Shown here: positions 52,833 to 61,866 of the stretch, in pieces
Layout: every line of letters starts with the position of its first letter
Position numbering within the stretch: the stretch's first letter is position 1
Assembly: GCA_965199095.1 (NCBI GenBank)
Contig: CBDAQM010000006.1
Location: 1,116,001 to 1,180,000, forward strand
DNA: 64,000 bases
Source of the DNA: LMUY01 sp965199095
GTDB lineage: Bacteria > Pseudomonadota > Alphaproteobacteria > Acetobacterales > Acetobacteraceae
Reading direction: 5' to 3'
The notes under the pieces: model-generated
The model's database searches: none
What the model was told of the DNA's origin: nothing
Seen by the model: the letters and a program-made list of their open reading frames with translations, nothing else
Translations under genes and position numbers: made by a program

Positions 52833-54088
52833 TGCGCATCCTGGTGCTCAGCAATCTGTACCCGCCGAATGTCATCGGTGGCTACGAACGCCTCTGCTTC
52901 GACGTGACGTCCGCCCTCGCCGCGTCAGGGCACGAAATGACCGTGCTGACCAGCCGCTATGGCGGCGGCGTGGCGGAGTATCCGCGCCAGCGCGTGCACC
53001 GGGATCTCACCCTGCTCACCGGCGCGGATGTCTACACGCCGTTTTCCGGCACACCGCAAGAGCGGGAGCTGATCAACCAGTCCAACCTCGACACGCTGCA
53101 CCGGGTCGTCAGCGAGTCGCGGCCGGACGTGATCTTTGCCTGGAACTTGTTCTTCCTGGATGCAGGTTTCCTCGCTGCCCTCGAACGAGGGGCGGTCCGC
53201 ACGGTGGTCATGCTGACCGACAACTGGCTGCTGGTCATGCGGAACCCGATCTTCGTGCGCGACTTCTTCCAGAACATCGTGCACGGCAGCCAGCCCTTCG
53301 TGCCGCCTCCGCAGCCCGGCATGATGGCGCGGATCGCACGCCGCCTGTCCGCTCGATGGAAAGGCCGGGCGTCGCCGGCAGGGTTGGAGGCGATCTTCGG
53401 CGCAGCCTTCGTGCGGGATTTATACGGCGCCGGTGGCGCGACGTTCGCCCGGCACCGGGTCATCCATAACGGCGTGCGCCAAGCCGGCTATGCAACGGCT
53501 CCGAACGTGGACCGAGGGCGGCTTGTGCACACCGATACGCTCCGCCTGCTCTTCGCCGGCCGCTTGGTGGATTTGAAGGGCGCGCACACCGCCGTCGCCG
53601 CCTTGTCGCAACTCGATCCGGCCGCCCTTGGCGTGACGCGCGTCGAGTTGACGATCCTCGGCGACGCACAGGATGCCGCCTATGTCGCAAACCTGCACGA
53701 GTCGATCCGCCAGAGCGGACGAGCCGGCGACATCATGCTGCGGCCGACGGTGCCGGAAGACCAATTGCTGGCATTGTTTGGCGAGCATGACGTCTATCTG
53801 TTCCCCTCGCTGTATGAGCCGTTTTCCCTGACGCTGATCCATGCCCTGGCGCTGGGAATCCCCACGGTCGCCTCCCGCGTCGGTGGCAATGTCGAGATCA
53901 TCCGGGATGGGGAGAGCGGCCTGCTGTTCGACAAGGGCGATGCAGCGAGCCTCGCAGCCTGCGTGCGCCGCTTGGCACGTGACGGTGAGCTGCGTGCCCG
54001 CTTGGCCGCCGGGGGGCAACGTTCGGCAGCGCGGTTCACGTTCGAGAAGATGGTCGGCGAGATGGCGGCCTTCCTGGGCAAGCCATGA
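52832..54088 (+). CDS. GT4-family glycosyltransferase
   Basis: A 418-residue GT-B enzyme. The N-terminal Rossmann half starts MRILVLSNLYPPNVIGGYERLCFDV. The C-terminal half has LRLLFAGRLVDLKGAHTAV, ELTILGDAQD and the donor-binding VYLFPSLYEPFSLTLIHALALGIPTVASRVGGNVEII. Middle gene of an overlapping chain, TGATG upstream and ATGA downstream. Confidence 0.92.
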   Translation: MRILVLSNLYPPNVIGGYERLCFDVTSALAASGHEMTVLTSRYGGGVAEYPRQRVHRDLTLLTGADVYTPFSGTPQERELINQSNLDTLHRVVSESRPDVIFAWNLFFLDAGFLAALERGAVRTVVMLTDNWLLVMRNPIFVRDFFQNIVHGSQPFVPPPQPGMMARIARRLSARWKGRASPAGLEAIFGAAFVRDLYGAGGATFARHRVIHNGVRQAGYATAPNVDRGRLVHTDTLRLLFAGRLVDLKGAHTAVAALSQLDPAALGVTRVELTILGDAQDAAYVANLHESIRQSGRAGDIMLRPTVPEDQLLALFGEHDVYLFPSLYEPFSLTLIHALALGIPTVASRVGGNVEIIRDGESGLLFDKGDAASLAACVRRLARDGELRARLAAGGQRSAARFTFEKMVGEMAAFLGKP

Positions 54089-55068
54089 CAGGCACGCTGG
54101 ACGGCGTCCCGTGCCTGGTGCTGGGCGCCGGCGGTTTCATCGGCGGCCATCTCTGTCACGCGCTGGTCCGGGCTGGCGCGCGCGTGCATGGGTTCGGCCG
54201 CCGCCCGGCTTTCCCCGACAGCCTGCCGCCGCTGCGCTTCACGACGGGAGAGTTCGGGGACCGTGCTGCGCTGGCCCTGGCAGTGGACGGGGCGGAGATC
54301 GTCTTCCACCTGCTGGGCGGCACGACGCCGGAGGTCTCGAACAGGGATCCGGCGGCCGACTTGCAGGCCAACACGCTTGCGTCATTGCACCTCATGGAGA
54401 TGTGTCGAGCCGTGGGCGTACGCAGGATCGTGTTCGTATCCTCCGGCGGCACCGTCTACGGCGTGCCGGCCGCCGTGCCGATCGCGGAGGACGCGCCGAC
54501 GGACCCGATCTCCGCCTATGGCATCAACAAGCTGATGGTGGAGAAATACCTCCAGCTCTACGCGCATCTGGGCGGCGCATCCGCCATCACCTTGCGGGTC
54601 GCCAACCCGTTCGGCCCGTATCAAAGCCCGCTGCGTCGGCAGGGCCTGGTGACGGCGACGATCGCCAAGGTGCTGGCCGGCCAGCCGGTCGAGGTCTGGG
54701 GCGACGGCCTGGTGGTCCGCGACTACCTGTATGTGACGGACCTGGTGGAGGCGATGGTGGCGGCGGCCCAGTACGACGGGCCGGAACGGGTGATGAATAT
54801 CGGCTCCGGCGTCGGACGGTCCGTACTCGATGTCATAGGGGCCGTGGGCGCCGTGCTCGGACGCAGTTCGCCCCCGATCATCCGCAAGGCCAGCCGACAG
54901 GCGGATGTGCCGGTCAACGTGCTCGACATTTCCCGCGCCCGCCATGCGCTGGCCTGGACCCCCCGCACGGATTGGCACCAGGGGCTACGGCGTACGGCAG
55001 AGTGGATATCGCAGGCGTTCCCGCCGGAAGGCCAGCAGGATCGCTACAAGGCAGATCCGTCGGCGTAG
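54085..55068 (+). CDS. NAD-dependent epimerase/dehydratase
   Basis: A 327-residue extended SDR. The NAD loop is VLGAGGFIGGHL, with VSSGGTVYG before the catalytic SAYGINKLMVE and VANPFGPYQ after it. The C-terminal half includes VWGDGLVVRDYLYVTDLVEAM. It makes or modifies a nucleotide sugar for the preceding glycosyltransferases, to which it is coupled by ATGA. It ends 8 bases from the convergent methyltransferase. Confidence 0.9.
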   Translation: MTGTLDGVPCLVLGAGGFIGGHLCHALVRAGARVHGFGRRPAFPDSLPPLRFTTGEFGDRAALALAVDGAEIVFHLLGGTTPEVSNRDPAADLQANTLASLHLMEMCRAVGVRRIVFVSSGGTVYGVPAAVPIAEDAPTDPISAYGINKLMVEKYLQLYAHLGGASAITLRVANPFGPYQSPLRRQGLVTATIAKVLAGQPVEVWGDGLVVRDYLYVTDLVEAMVAAAQYDGPERVMNIGSGVGRSVLDVIGAVGAVLGRSSPPIIRKASRQADVPVNVLDISRARHALAWTPRTDWHQGLRRTAEWISQAFPPEGQQDRYKADPSA

Positions 55069-55076
55069 GGCATGGG

Positions 55077-55763
55077 TCACGGACGCAGCAGGTCGACCCG
55101 CACAGGCTGGTCGAACACGCCGCCGGTTCGGGCCGCCACCGTGTCAAACCGCGCGCGGACCGTGGGGGCGCGAAGTTCGGCCTCGGTGAAGTCGTTGAAC
55201 CGCAGCGTGGCGGCCATGCGAGCGGCGTAGTCTTCGAAGCTCGGATGCTCACGGCGGTTCCGATACGTGATCTGGTCGTGGCGGCGGAACAACGCGGGCG
55301 TGCGGGCCGCCAGGATCTCGGCCGCCCGTTGCCGCACCGCCGTTTCGTCGTGATACAGCGCGCTGATCTCCTGCAACGGTCCCTCCGCCAGCGGCTCGGC
55401 CACGTACAGCGTCCCGGTCTCGCGCAGCACGCGCCGCGCCTCCGCCAGGATGTCCGGCAGCACCGGGCCGGGGATGTGGTGCAGCGAGTAGATGAACAGC
55501 ACCAGGTCGACCGATGCGTCCGGCAGCGGAAGCGCCTCTGCCCCGCTGCGGACCAGGCGGTATCGCCCGGCGCCGGCGCTGCTCCAGGGCTGCGCCGGAC
55601 CGAGCGGGTCGAACCCGCTCACCTCCGCCCCGGCCTCGGCCAAGGAGCGGGCCAGCGCCCCGTCGCCGGAGCCGATATCGACCACAGCCAGGCCGTCGAA
55701 CGCCCCGACCACCTGCCGCAAGGCCTCCAACCCGGTGCATACTCCCAAATCCTGGCTCACCAC
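55077..55763 (-). CDS. class I SAM-dependent methyltransferase
   Basis: A 228-residue methyltransferase. Motif I is VVDIGSGDGALARSL, motif II SGFDPLG, motif IV VDLVLFIYSLHHIPG, and LAEARRVLRETGTLYVAEPL follows. GTG 55763 is preferred: GGAGGGGG lies just upstream, and it trims a non-homologous extension of the longer frame. A modification of the glycan or of a small molecule is possible. It is the only minus-strand gene inside the glycan locus. Confidence 0.85.
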   Translation of the reverse strand: MVSQDLGVCTGLEALRQVVGAFDGLAVVDIGSGDGALARSLAEAGAEVSGFDPLGPAQPWSSAGAGRYRLVRSGAEALPLPDASVDLVLFIYSLHHIPGPVLPDILAEARRVLRETGTLYVAEPLAEGPLQEISALYHDETAVRQRAAEILAARTPALFRRHDQITYRNRREHPSFEDYAARMAATLRFNDFTEAELRAPTVRARFDTVAARTGGVFDQPVRVDLLRP

Positions 55764-55928
55764 CCCGATCCCCCTCCGTGCTGCCTGCCGACTATCGCAG
55801 ACTGGCTCTATGAGCGCCAAACCCACCTGGCCCGTTGGAGTCGTTCACGGAAGCAGGCTGCCGGGCTGGCCGCGTTAAGCGATTATCAAGCACTCGGTCG
55901 CACCGTGCCCTGCGCTCGGAGCCGCCCC

Positions 55929-57635
55929 ATGCAAGCTGCCTTCCCGTCCCTGACGCCGGATCCCGGCGCGTCTGATGCGATGGCGGAGCTTCAAGCCGCC
56001 GCAGCCGAATGGACCGCCGGCCAACCACAGGCAGCGATGGCGCGCGTCAGCCGGGTTGCCGCCCAGGCCCCGGACGATGCCGACTCGCTCGCCACCTTGG
56101 GCCGGGTGGCCATCTTCCTTGACCAGCCGGCCATGGCCTTGGCCGCCCTGGAACGCGCCGTCGCCCTCAACCCGCGGTCTGACGCGCGGATTTGGCTATC
56201 GATCTGCCTTGACCAGCTTGGCCGGCGGGACGAGGCGCTTCAGGAAATCCGCCAGGCGGTCACATACACGCCGCAATCGCCGAAGGTGCTGTTCGCTCTC
56301 GGCATGGTGTTCGAGCGTTTGGGCCATCCGGACGAAGCGGCGCAGTTCTATGCCGCCTGCGTCGCGTTGGACCCGGACCATGCCGACGCCCACCATCGCT
56401 ATGGCCGCGTGATGCACGAGGCGGGCCGGTTCGACCTTGCGGTGCCCGCATACGGGCAGGCCCTGCGTCGCTGCGCCACGAAAGGCGGGTACTACACCGA
56501 TCTGAGCTCGGCATTCTCCAACATCGGCAACTTCGAGCAAGCCTGCCGCGCGGCCGAGGTCGCGGTGGCGCTGACACCGGATTCGGCCGACGCCTACAAC
56601 AACCTGGGCCATGCGCTGCTCAACCTGAACCGCAGCTGTGAGGCCGTATCCGCCTATGACCGCGCCCTGGCGCTGCGCGACCCGTATCCCCGGGCGAGCT
56701 TCGGGCGCGCCCTGGCGCTGCTGAAATCGGGGGATTTCGAGCGCGGCTGGCGGGACTACGAGTGGCGTTGGCGCGACTGCCAGACGCCGCGGGCGGATTT
56801 GGCGGTCCCGGCCTGGCAGGGCGAGGACATCGCCGGCCAAACCATCCTGCTGCATGCCGAGCAGGGCTTCGGCGACACGCTGCAATTCATCCGCTTCGCG
56901 CCGGCGGTCGCCGCCCGGGGTGGCCGCGTCATCCTGGAGGTCCCTCGGCCGCTCGTCCGCCTGCTGCGCCACGTCGATGGCGTGTCGGAGGTCATCACGC
57001 GCGAGGAAGCGCGGCCCGCGATCGACCGCCATTGCCCGATCGCGAGCCTTCCCTTCGCCTGCAAGCTTCGCCTCGACGGCGTTCCGGCGGCGCCATACCT
57101 GCACGTCCCGGCCGAGCAGACCCTCCGTTACCGCTCGGCGCGGTCGCCCGGGCTCGTCGTCGGGCTGGTATGGGCGGGCGATCCCCGCAAGTTCGAACAG
57201 CGGTCCAACCAGATCGACCAGCGCCGCTCCACCAGCCTCGCCACCCTGTCTCCGCTGTTCGACGTCGAGGGGGTGCAGTTCGTCAGCTTCCAGCTTGGCG
57301 AGGCGCGGGGCCAGCTTGCGGCGTTCGGCCGGGTCGCGGACGGCATGGACGGTGTGGGCGACTTCGCCGACACGGCGGCGCGGCTAAGCGGGATCGACCT
57401 GCTGATCAGCGTCGACACGTCCATGGTGCATCTGGCGGGCGGGCTTGGCCTCCCCGTGTGGATGCTGTCGCGCTTCGACGGATGCTGGCGCTGGCTGGAA
57501 GAGCGGGAGGACACGCCGTGGTACCCGACCATGCGCATCTTCCGCCAGCCCGCGCCCGGCGACTGGCCGGCAACGGTGGCCAACGCCGCCGCCGCCCTTC
57601 GCGCGATGGCCGGACAGCGCAGCCGGGCCGCTTAA
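55929..57635 (+). CDS. TPR-containing glycosyltransferase (GT9/SPINDLY-like)
   Basis: A 568-residue protein. Residues about 15-290 form about seven TPR units (SLATLGRVAIFLDQPAMALAALERAVALNPRS, ADAYNNLGHALLNLNRSCEAVSAYDRALAL). The C-terminal about 270 residues are a GT-B transferase related to GT9/O-GlcNAc transferases (ILLHAEQGFGDTLQFIRFAP, VGLVWAGDPRK, ISVDTSMVHLAGGLGLPVWML). ATG 55929 is the first start that precedes the TPR; the open frame extends much further upstream. Probably glycosylates proteins such as flagellin or S-layer subunits. Confidence 0.88.
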   Translation: MQAAFPSLTPDPGASDAMAELQAAAAEWTAGQPQAAMARVSRVAAQAPDDADSLATLGRVAIFLDQPAMALAALERAVALNPRSDARIWLSICLDQLGRRDEALQEIRQAVTYTPQSPKVLFALGMVFERLGHPDEAAQFYAACVALDPDHADAHHRYGRVMHEAGRFDLAVPAYGQALRRCATKGGYYTDLSSAFSNIGNFEQACRAAEVAVALTPDSADAYNNLGHALLNLNRSCEAVSAYDRALALRDPYPRASFGRALALLKSGDFERGWRDYEWRWRDCQTPRADLAVPAWQGEDIAGQTILLHAEQGFGDTLQFIRFAPAVAARGGRVILEVPRPLVRLLRHVDGVSEVITREEARPAIDRHCPIASLPFACKLRLDGVPAAPYLHVPAEQTLRYRSARSPGLVVGLVWAGDPRKFEQRSNQIDQRRSTSLATLSPLFDVEGVQFVSFQLGEARGQLAAFGRVADGMDGVGDFADTAARLSGIDLLISVDTSMVHLAGGLGLPVWMLSRFDGCWRWLEEREDTPWYPTMRIFRQPAPGDWPATVANAAAALRAMAGQRSRAA

Positions 57636-57670
57636 GCGTCACGCGATTGTTAAGGGTTGACCGGCAAAAG

Positions 57671-57690
57671 CCCTCTCGCAGAGGAGAGGG
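57671..57690. terminator. bidirectional hairpin between convergent genes
   Basis: CCCTCTC and GAGAGGG arms with a 6-base loop, located between the stops of the TPR-glycosyltransferase and the hydroxyacid dehydrogenase. It lacks a clear T-run. Same repeat family as the palindrome inside cbiB. Confidence 0.5.
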
Positions 57691-57699
57691 AGAAGCGCG

Positions 57700-58671
57700 C
57701 TAATATCCTCGTTCCGGCAGGAAGAGGTTCGGCAGTGGCTGTCCCGCCTCCAGCGCCGCCATATTCTCCAGAAAGGTGTCCAGGCTGCGCACATTGTAGG
57801 TGAGCGGGTCGTCGCACGAGACGTGCGGCGTCATGACCAGGTTGCGGGTCGTCCACAGGCGGTGGCCCTGCGGCACCGGCTCCGGCACGAAGACGTCCAG
57901 CACCGCGCCGCCGAGCCGGTCGCTGTCCAGCATGTCGCACAGCGCATCCTGATCCAGCAGCGGGCCGCGGCCGATGTTCACTACTCCGGCGCCCGGGGGC
58001 AGCAGCTCCAGCCGGCGTCGGTCGATGATGTTGCGCGTGGCCGGGGTCAACGGGCAGGCGATCACCAGGAACTCCGTCTGCGGCAACACGCTGTCCAAAT
58101 CGGCCGTGGCGAGCACACGCTCGCAGTCCGGATGGGGCTGGGCGGCCGTGCGCACCCCGGTCACGCGCATGCCGAACTGCCGCGCCCGTTGCGCCACCGC
58201 GCCGCCAAGGCTGCCGAGCCCCAGCACCGTGACGTGACGCCCCTCCACGACGCTCCCGGTCAGCCGCCGCCAAGCCTGGTCGTGCTGGGCCGTCACCAGC
58301 GTGGGGATGAAACTGGCCAGCATCAGGATCGCCATGATGCCGTATTCGCCGGCCTTGGGCGCGTGCACGCCGCTGTTGTTGAGTACGGGAACACCGGGCG
58401 GCAGGTCGTGGAACGGCACGATATCCAGCCCGGCGGAGGTGCAGAAGATCGCGCGCAATTTGGGCGCCTCGGCCGGAAACAGCTCCCGCGTGCTGCGGGT
58501 GCTGGTCACCAGCGCCTCCACCTCCGGGATCGCTGCGCGGTACTCCTCCATCGTGTGGCCGATGCTCATCTCGTGGCGCTCGGCGCCGGCGCGGGCGGCC
58601 GCATCCTCCCATTGCGCCAGGGTGATGGGCTCGCCGTACATGGTCGGCAGGTTCTGGATGTGGATGCGCAT
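57700..58671 (-). CDS. D-2-hydroxyacid dehydrogenase
   Basis: A 323-residue NAD(P)-dependent reductase. The cofactor loop is VTVLGLGSLGGAVAQRARQFGM. The substrate-domain signature is FLVIACPLTPATRNIIDRRRLELLPPGAGVVNIGRGPLLD. The catalytic His is in NLVMTPHVS and acid/arginine in LGGAVLDVFVPEP. Glyoxylate/hydroxypyruvate- or phenylpyruvate-type reduction is most likely; the substrate is not fixed by sequence. Confidence 0.9.
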   Translation of the reverse strand: MRIHIQNLPTMYGEPITLAQWEDAAARAGAERHEMSIGHTMEEYRAAIPEVEALVTSTRSTRELFPAEAPKLRAIFCTSAGLDIVPFHDLPPGVPVLNNSGVHAPKAGEYGIMAILMLASFIPTLVTAQHDQAWRRLTGSVVEGRHVTVLGLGSLGGAVAQRARQFGMRVTGVRTAAQPHPDCERVLATADLDSVLPQTEFLVIACPLTPATRNIIDRRRLELLPPGAGVVNIGRGPLLDQDALCDMLDSDRLGGAVLDVFVPEPVPQGHRLWTTRNLVMTPHVSCDDPLTYNVRSLDTFLENMAALEAGQPLPNLFLPERGY

Positions 58672-59057
58672 GCAGGTCTCCGATTGTCACAGCGGCAGGG
58701 CAGCGTCCGCCCGGCTCGCAAAGCCTATGCCGCAGAAGCGCCTGATGGGCCAGCGCGGCTTGCGCCACGGGACCACCGGGCAATTTGCCTGGCGGAGCCC
58801 TTTCCTGTAGCTCCTTTCGGACTGGGATCGTTCTCGCTGGTCTGCGCCGCTGCACCGCCTCCATTGCGGAGGCATGCGGTCGAGACAGTCCTGGCTCGGC
58901 CGTCACGGAGCAGGATCATTCAAACCGCACCGACCCTGCAAGACGGACACGACTGGATGCCGGCCTCTGCCTCCAATCTCGATATCGTCAGCACGCGTGC
59001 GGGGCGCCCGCTTGCCCGGCGCGTTCCTTGAACGCCATTGCCGATGCCACGGGGGTG
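58672..59057. other. intergenic region of 386 bases, divergent promoters expected
   Basis: It separates the divergent dehydrogenase and hpnI genes, so two promoters should be here. I see only a short hairpin (GCCTCC 58857-58862 with GGAGGC 58868-58873) and no convincing coding sequence. Confidence 0.4.
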
Positions 59058-60152
59058 ATGACCGTGCTCGGCATCCTCGTCGTGGCGGCGGGGGCGGTGG
59101 CCGTCGCGTGCTTTCGTCGCCGGGCTGTCTCACGGCCGCTGTTGCGCCCGGCGGTCACGGTGCTCAAGCCGCTGTGCGGCGACGAGCCGGGGCTGGAGGC
59201 TGCCCTCGCATCGTTCTGCGTTCAGACCTACCCGGAGTTCCAGTTGGTGTTCGGCGTGCAGGCGGCCAATGACGCCGCATTGCCGACGGTGCAACGCCTG
59301 CGCCTCCGCTTTCCGGAGATCGACATCGGGGTCGTTGTCGACCCAACGCTGCACGGGCGGAACCGGAAAGTCAGCAACCTCATCAACATGTTGCCGGTCG
59401 CCAAGCACGACCTCCTGGTGTTTTCCGATAGCGACCTGCATGTCGCGCCCAACCACCTCGACACCATCGTCGCCGTGTTGGAGCAGCCGGGCGTGGGGTT
59501 GGTGACCACGCTGTGCGGCGGGTTGCCCACGGTGCCCGGCATGGCGGCACGGCTCGGGGCCACCGGGATCAGCCACTGCTTCATGCCGTCGGCGCTGCTG
59601 TCCCGCGTGCTGGGCCGGCAGGATGGGTTGGGTGCGACCATGGCGCTGCGGCGCGCGACCTTGGCCGGGATCGGCGGCCTGCAGGCGATCGTGATGCACC
59701 TGGCGGACGACAACGTGCTGGGCAGCCGGGTGCGGCGGCTGGGCCTGCGGATCGGGCTGGCCGACACCGTGCCGCTGATGGCGGTGCCGGAGCGGTCTTT
59801 CGCCGCGCTGTGGCAGCACGAGTTGCGGTGGGCACGGACCATCCGCGCCCTTGCTCCGACGCTGTTCGCCGCGTCCGTCGTGCAGTTCCCGCTGTGCTGG
59901 GCGATGGCGGCCATGGTGCTGAGCGGCGGGGCCAGGTGGTCCGTGAGCCTGTTCGCCGCCGCCTGGATCGCCCGGGTCGCGGCCGCGATGAGCGTCGAGC
60001 GGCTGCCATTCGGCCGCAGCCCACACGCCGCGGTCCCCATCCTGCTGCTGCCGCTGCGCGACATCGTGTCAGTCGCCCAGGTGGCCGCCAGCTATTTCGG
60101 CGACCGGGTGGTGTGGCGCGGGCACGCGATGCAGGCGGATAACGGGCGATAG
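59058..60152 (+). CDS. hpnI: HpnI-like hopanoid glycosyltransferase
   Basis: A 364-residue membrane GT2 enzyme of the ceramide-glucosyltransferase-like branch. It has an N-terminal TM segment (LGILVVAAGAVAVACF), then VTVLKPLCGDEPGLEAALASFCVQTYPEFQLVFGV, LVFSDSDLHV (DxD), GLGATMALRRATLAGIGG, the QHELRWART (Q/RxxRW-type) motif and C-terminal TM helices. HpnI adds GlcNAc to bacteriohopanetetrol. ATG 59058 immediately precedes the TM helix; TTG 59028 is possible. hpnK and hpnJ are not adjacent. Confidence 0.85.
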   Translation: MTVLGILVVAAGAVAVACFRRRAVSRPLLRPAVTVLKPLCGDEPGLEAALASFCVQTYPEFQLVFGVQAANDAALPTVQRLRLRFPEIDIGVVVDPTLHGRNRKVSNLINMLPVAKHDLLVFSDSDLHVAPNHLDTIVAVLEQPGVGLVTTLCGGLPTVPGMAARLGATGISHCFMPSALLSRVLGRQDGLGATMALRRATLAGIGGLQAIVMHLADDNVLGSRVRRLGLRIGLADTVPLMAVPERSFAALWQHELRWARTIRALAPTLFAASVVQFPLCWAMAAMVLSGGARWSVSLFAAAWIARVAAAMSVERLPFGRSPHAAVPILLLPLRDIVSVAQVAASYFGDRVVWRGHAMQADNGR

Positions 60153-60175
60153 CCTCGTTGTTGGGAGCTCGATCA

Positions 60176-60472
60176 TTGCCGCTTTCAACAATTAACCTGT
60201 TCTCGGTCGTCCGCTCCAATTCGCAGCGGCCCCAAGACTTACTTCGCCTGGTTACGGTGGCGCTGCTCGTCCTGGCGCAGCCAAGCGCGGCGCAGACCAC
60301 CGCAAGCCAGGCCGCAGCGGAGTTGCGGTCCCGCTGGAACCTGGAGGTGCGCTGGGGCAGCGCCGGGTTCGGACAAGTGACGTTTCCGCTGCAATCAAAC
60401 GAGATAGCCGTTCCATTGGACGACAGCGAAGCCCTAGCCGCAATGAGCGTGATTCGAAACGAACCGCCTTGA
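60176..60472 (+). CDS. small secreted protein, truncated paralogue
   Basis: A 98-residue protein with a hydrophobic signal (LLRLVTVALLVLAQPSAAQ), then TASQAAAELRSRWNLEVRWGSAGFG and FPLQSNEIAVPLDDSEALAAMSVIR. It matches the first half of the following gene closely, then ends. TTG 60176 is preferred because GGGAG lies 8 bases upstream. It may be a decaying duplicate. Confidence 0.5.
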   Translation: MPLSTINLFSVVRSNSQRPQDLLRLVTVALLVLAQPSAAQTTASQAAAELRSRWNLEVRWGSAGFGQVTFPLQSNEIAVPLDDSEALAAMSVIRNEPP

Positions 60473-60473
60473 C

Positions 60474-60890
60474 ATGAGGCGCTGGCCGCCCGCCCCTCGT
60501 CTCGGCCTGGCCGCGGCGGCGCTGCTCATCACGGCTCAACCAATCTCGGCGCAGACCTCGGCTGATCAGGCGGCTGCGGAGCTCCGAGCGCGCTGGGACT
60601 TGGATGTGCGGTGGGGCAAGACCGGCTTCGGCCCGGTGACCTTCCCGTTGCCATCCAATGTGGCGGCTGTCCCGCTACACGACCGGGACGCCTTGGCTGC
60701 GATGGTCGTGATTCGCACTGCGCTCTCGGCTTACAGCGATAGCTTTGTGCGCGAGCATGCCGCATTGCCGATGCTGCTCTGCCAAGAGCTGACGGTAAAC
60801 GGCGCGACCATTGGCGGTCTGGTCCGGGCTTGCCTCGCTGCGCAGCGAACCGCCGTGATGTCAGGCGCTTGCATGGTTTGGTGGAGCTGA
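60474..60890 (+). CDS. small secreted hypothetical protein
   Basis: A 138-residue protein. The signal peptide ends LITAQPISAQ. The mature part begins ADQAAAELRARWDLDVRWGKTGFGPVTFPLPSN and continues past the point where the paralogue stops (FVREHAALPMLLCQELTVNGATIGG). Two cysteines may pair. It starts one base after the paralogue's stop. Function unknown. Confidence 0.65.
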   Translation: MRRWPPAPRLGLAAAALLITAQPISAQTSADQAAAELRARWDLDVRWGKTGFGPVTFPLPSNVAAVPLHDRDALAAMVVIRTALSAYSDSFVREHAALPMLLCQELTVNGATIGGLVRACLAAQRTAVMSGACMVWWS

Positions 60891-60993
60891 GTGTGACCGG
60901 CGCGGGACAGGCTCCCTGTTCGCGGATTGACCCAGGGGGCGCAGTCCTTTGTATGTCCATTCCGGCACACCGCCAACACGAGGGTGACGTTCC

Positions 60994-61422
60994 ATGAAGA
61001 TGACGCTCGACACCGCCTCCCGCATCGTCGACGCCGCGCTGCAGGCCGGGCGGGAGCATGGTTTCATGCCGCTCAGCGTCGCCGTGCTCGACGCCGGCGG
61101 GCACTTGGTGGCGTTCAAGCGGGAGGATGGGTCCGGCATCCTCCGCTTCGACATCGCGTTCGGCAAAGCCTGGGGCGCGCTGGGAATGGGCTTCGGCTCC
61201 CGCGAGTTGTTCAACCGCACCAACGCCAACCCGACCTTCATGGCCGTGCTGTCCACCGTCAGCGGCGGTCGCCTGGTGCCGGTGCCGAGCGGCGTGCTGG
61301 TGCTCTCGGAGGGCGAGGTGATCGGCGCCGTCGGCATCTCCGGCGACAACTCCGACAATGACGAGACCTGCGCCGTGGCCGGGATCGCCGCCGCCGGGCT
61401 GGAGGCGAAAACCGGCTTGTAG
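60994..61422 (+). CDS. GlcG/HbpS-family heme-binding protein
   Basis: A 142-residue protein matching the GlcG/HbpS fold throughout: MPLSVAVLDAGGHLVAFKREDGSG, FGKAWGALGMGFGSREL and SGVLVLSEGEVIGAVGISGDNSDNDETCAVAGI. The family binds heme or tetrapyrroles or assists glycolate oxidation. It stands alone just upstream of the rplU promoter. Confidence 0.9.
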   Translation: MKMTLDTASRIVDAALQAGREHGFMPLSVAVLDAGGHLVAFKREDGSGILRFDIAFGKAWGALGMGFGSRELFNRTNANPTFMAVLSTVSGGRLVPVPSGVLVLSEGEVIGAVGISGDNSDNDETCAVAGIAAAGLEAKTGL

Positions 61423-61425
61423 CAT

Positions 61426-61453
61426 TTGACTCGGGCGTCGCGGGCGCTATAAC
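61426..61453 (+). promoter_or_regulatory. sigma70 promoter of rplU-rpmA-obgE-proB
   Basis: TTGACT (61426-61431), 16-base spacer, TATAAC (61448-61453): a near-consensus pair. A leader of about 70 bases precedes rplU and may carry the usual L21 leader control, though I could not fold it with confidence. Confidence 0.8.
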
Positions 61454-61530
61454 GCCTGCCTCCGGCGTCAGGGCGACCTGCTGCCCGGTCGCCAATGGCG
61501 CGGCCGCGTGTCCCGATAGGATTTGGATCG

Positions 61531-61848
61531 ATGTTCGCAGTCATCCGCACCGGCGGAAAGCAGTACCGCGTCACCCCAGAGCTGGTGCTGAAGGTGGAGA
61601 AGCTGGATGCCGAGCCGGGGTCGACCGTGACCTTCACGGACGTGCTTGCGGTGGGCGGCGGCGAGGGCGGCATGACGATTGGGGCGCCGGTGGTGCCCGG
61701 CGCGTCCGTCACGGCCACGGTCGTGGCGCAGGACCGTCTGGACAAGATCATCATCTTCAAGAAGCGCCGCCGGCAGAACAGCCGCCGCAGGAATGGCCAT
61801 CGCCAGCACGTCACCGTGCTGCGCATCGCCGACATCATTGCGGCCTGA
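61531..61848 (+). CDS. rplU: 50S ribosomal protein L21
   Basis: 105 residues, normal size. It has the diagnostic opening FAVIRTGGKQYRV, followed by VLKVEKLDAEPG, VTFTDVL and KIIIFKKRRR. Binds 23S rRNA. First gene of the rplU-rpmA-obgE-proB run. Confidence 0.97.
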   Translation: MFAVIRTGGKQYRVTPELVLKVEKLDAEPGSTVTFTDVLAVGGGEGGMTIGAPVVPGASVTATVVAQDRLDKIIIFKKRRRQNSRRRNGHRQHVTVLRIADIIAA

Positions 61849-61866
61849 GCGGCAGGAGACTGGACC

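Noticed and set aside
53841..55928. Upstream 696 codons of the TPR-glycosyltransferase frame
   Set aside because: They lie out of frame inside the GT4, epimerase and methyltransferase genes and have biased, low-complexity composition.
58851..58880. Hairpin GCCTCC/GGAGGC as a terminator or operator
   Set aside because: A six-base stem without T-run or second copy is expected by chance in such GC-rich DNA.
61454..61530. Structured L21 leader RNA as a separate feature
   Set aside because: The position is right for an autoregulatory leader, but I could not identify a specific conserved fold by eye.
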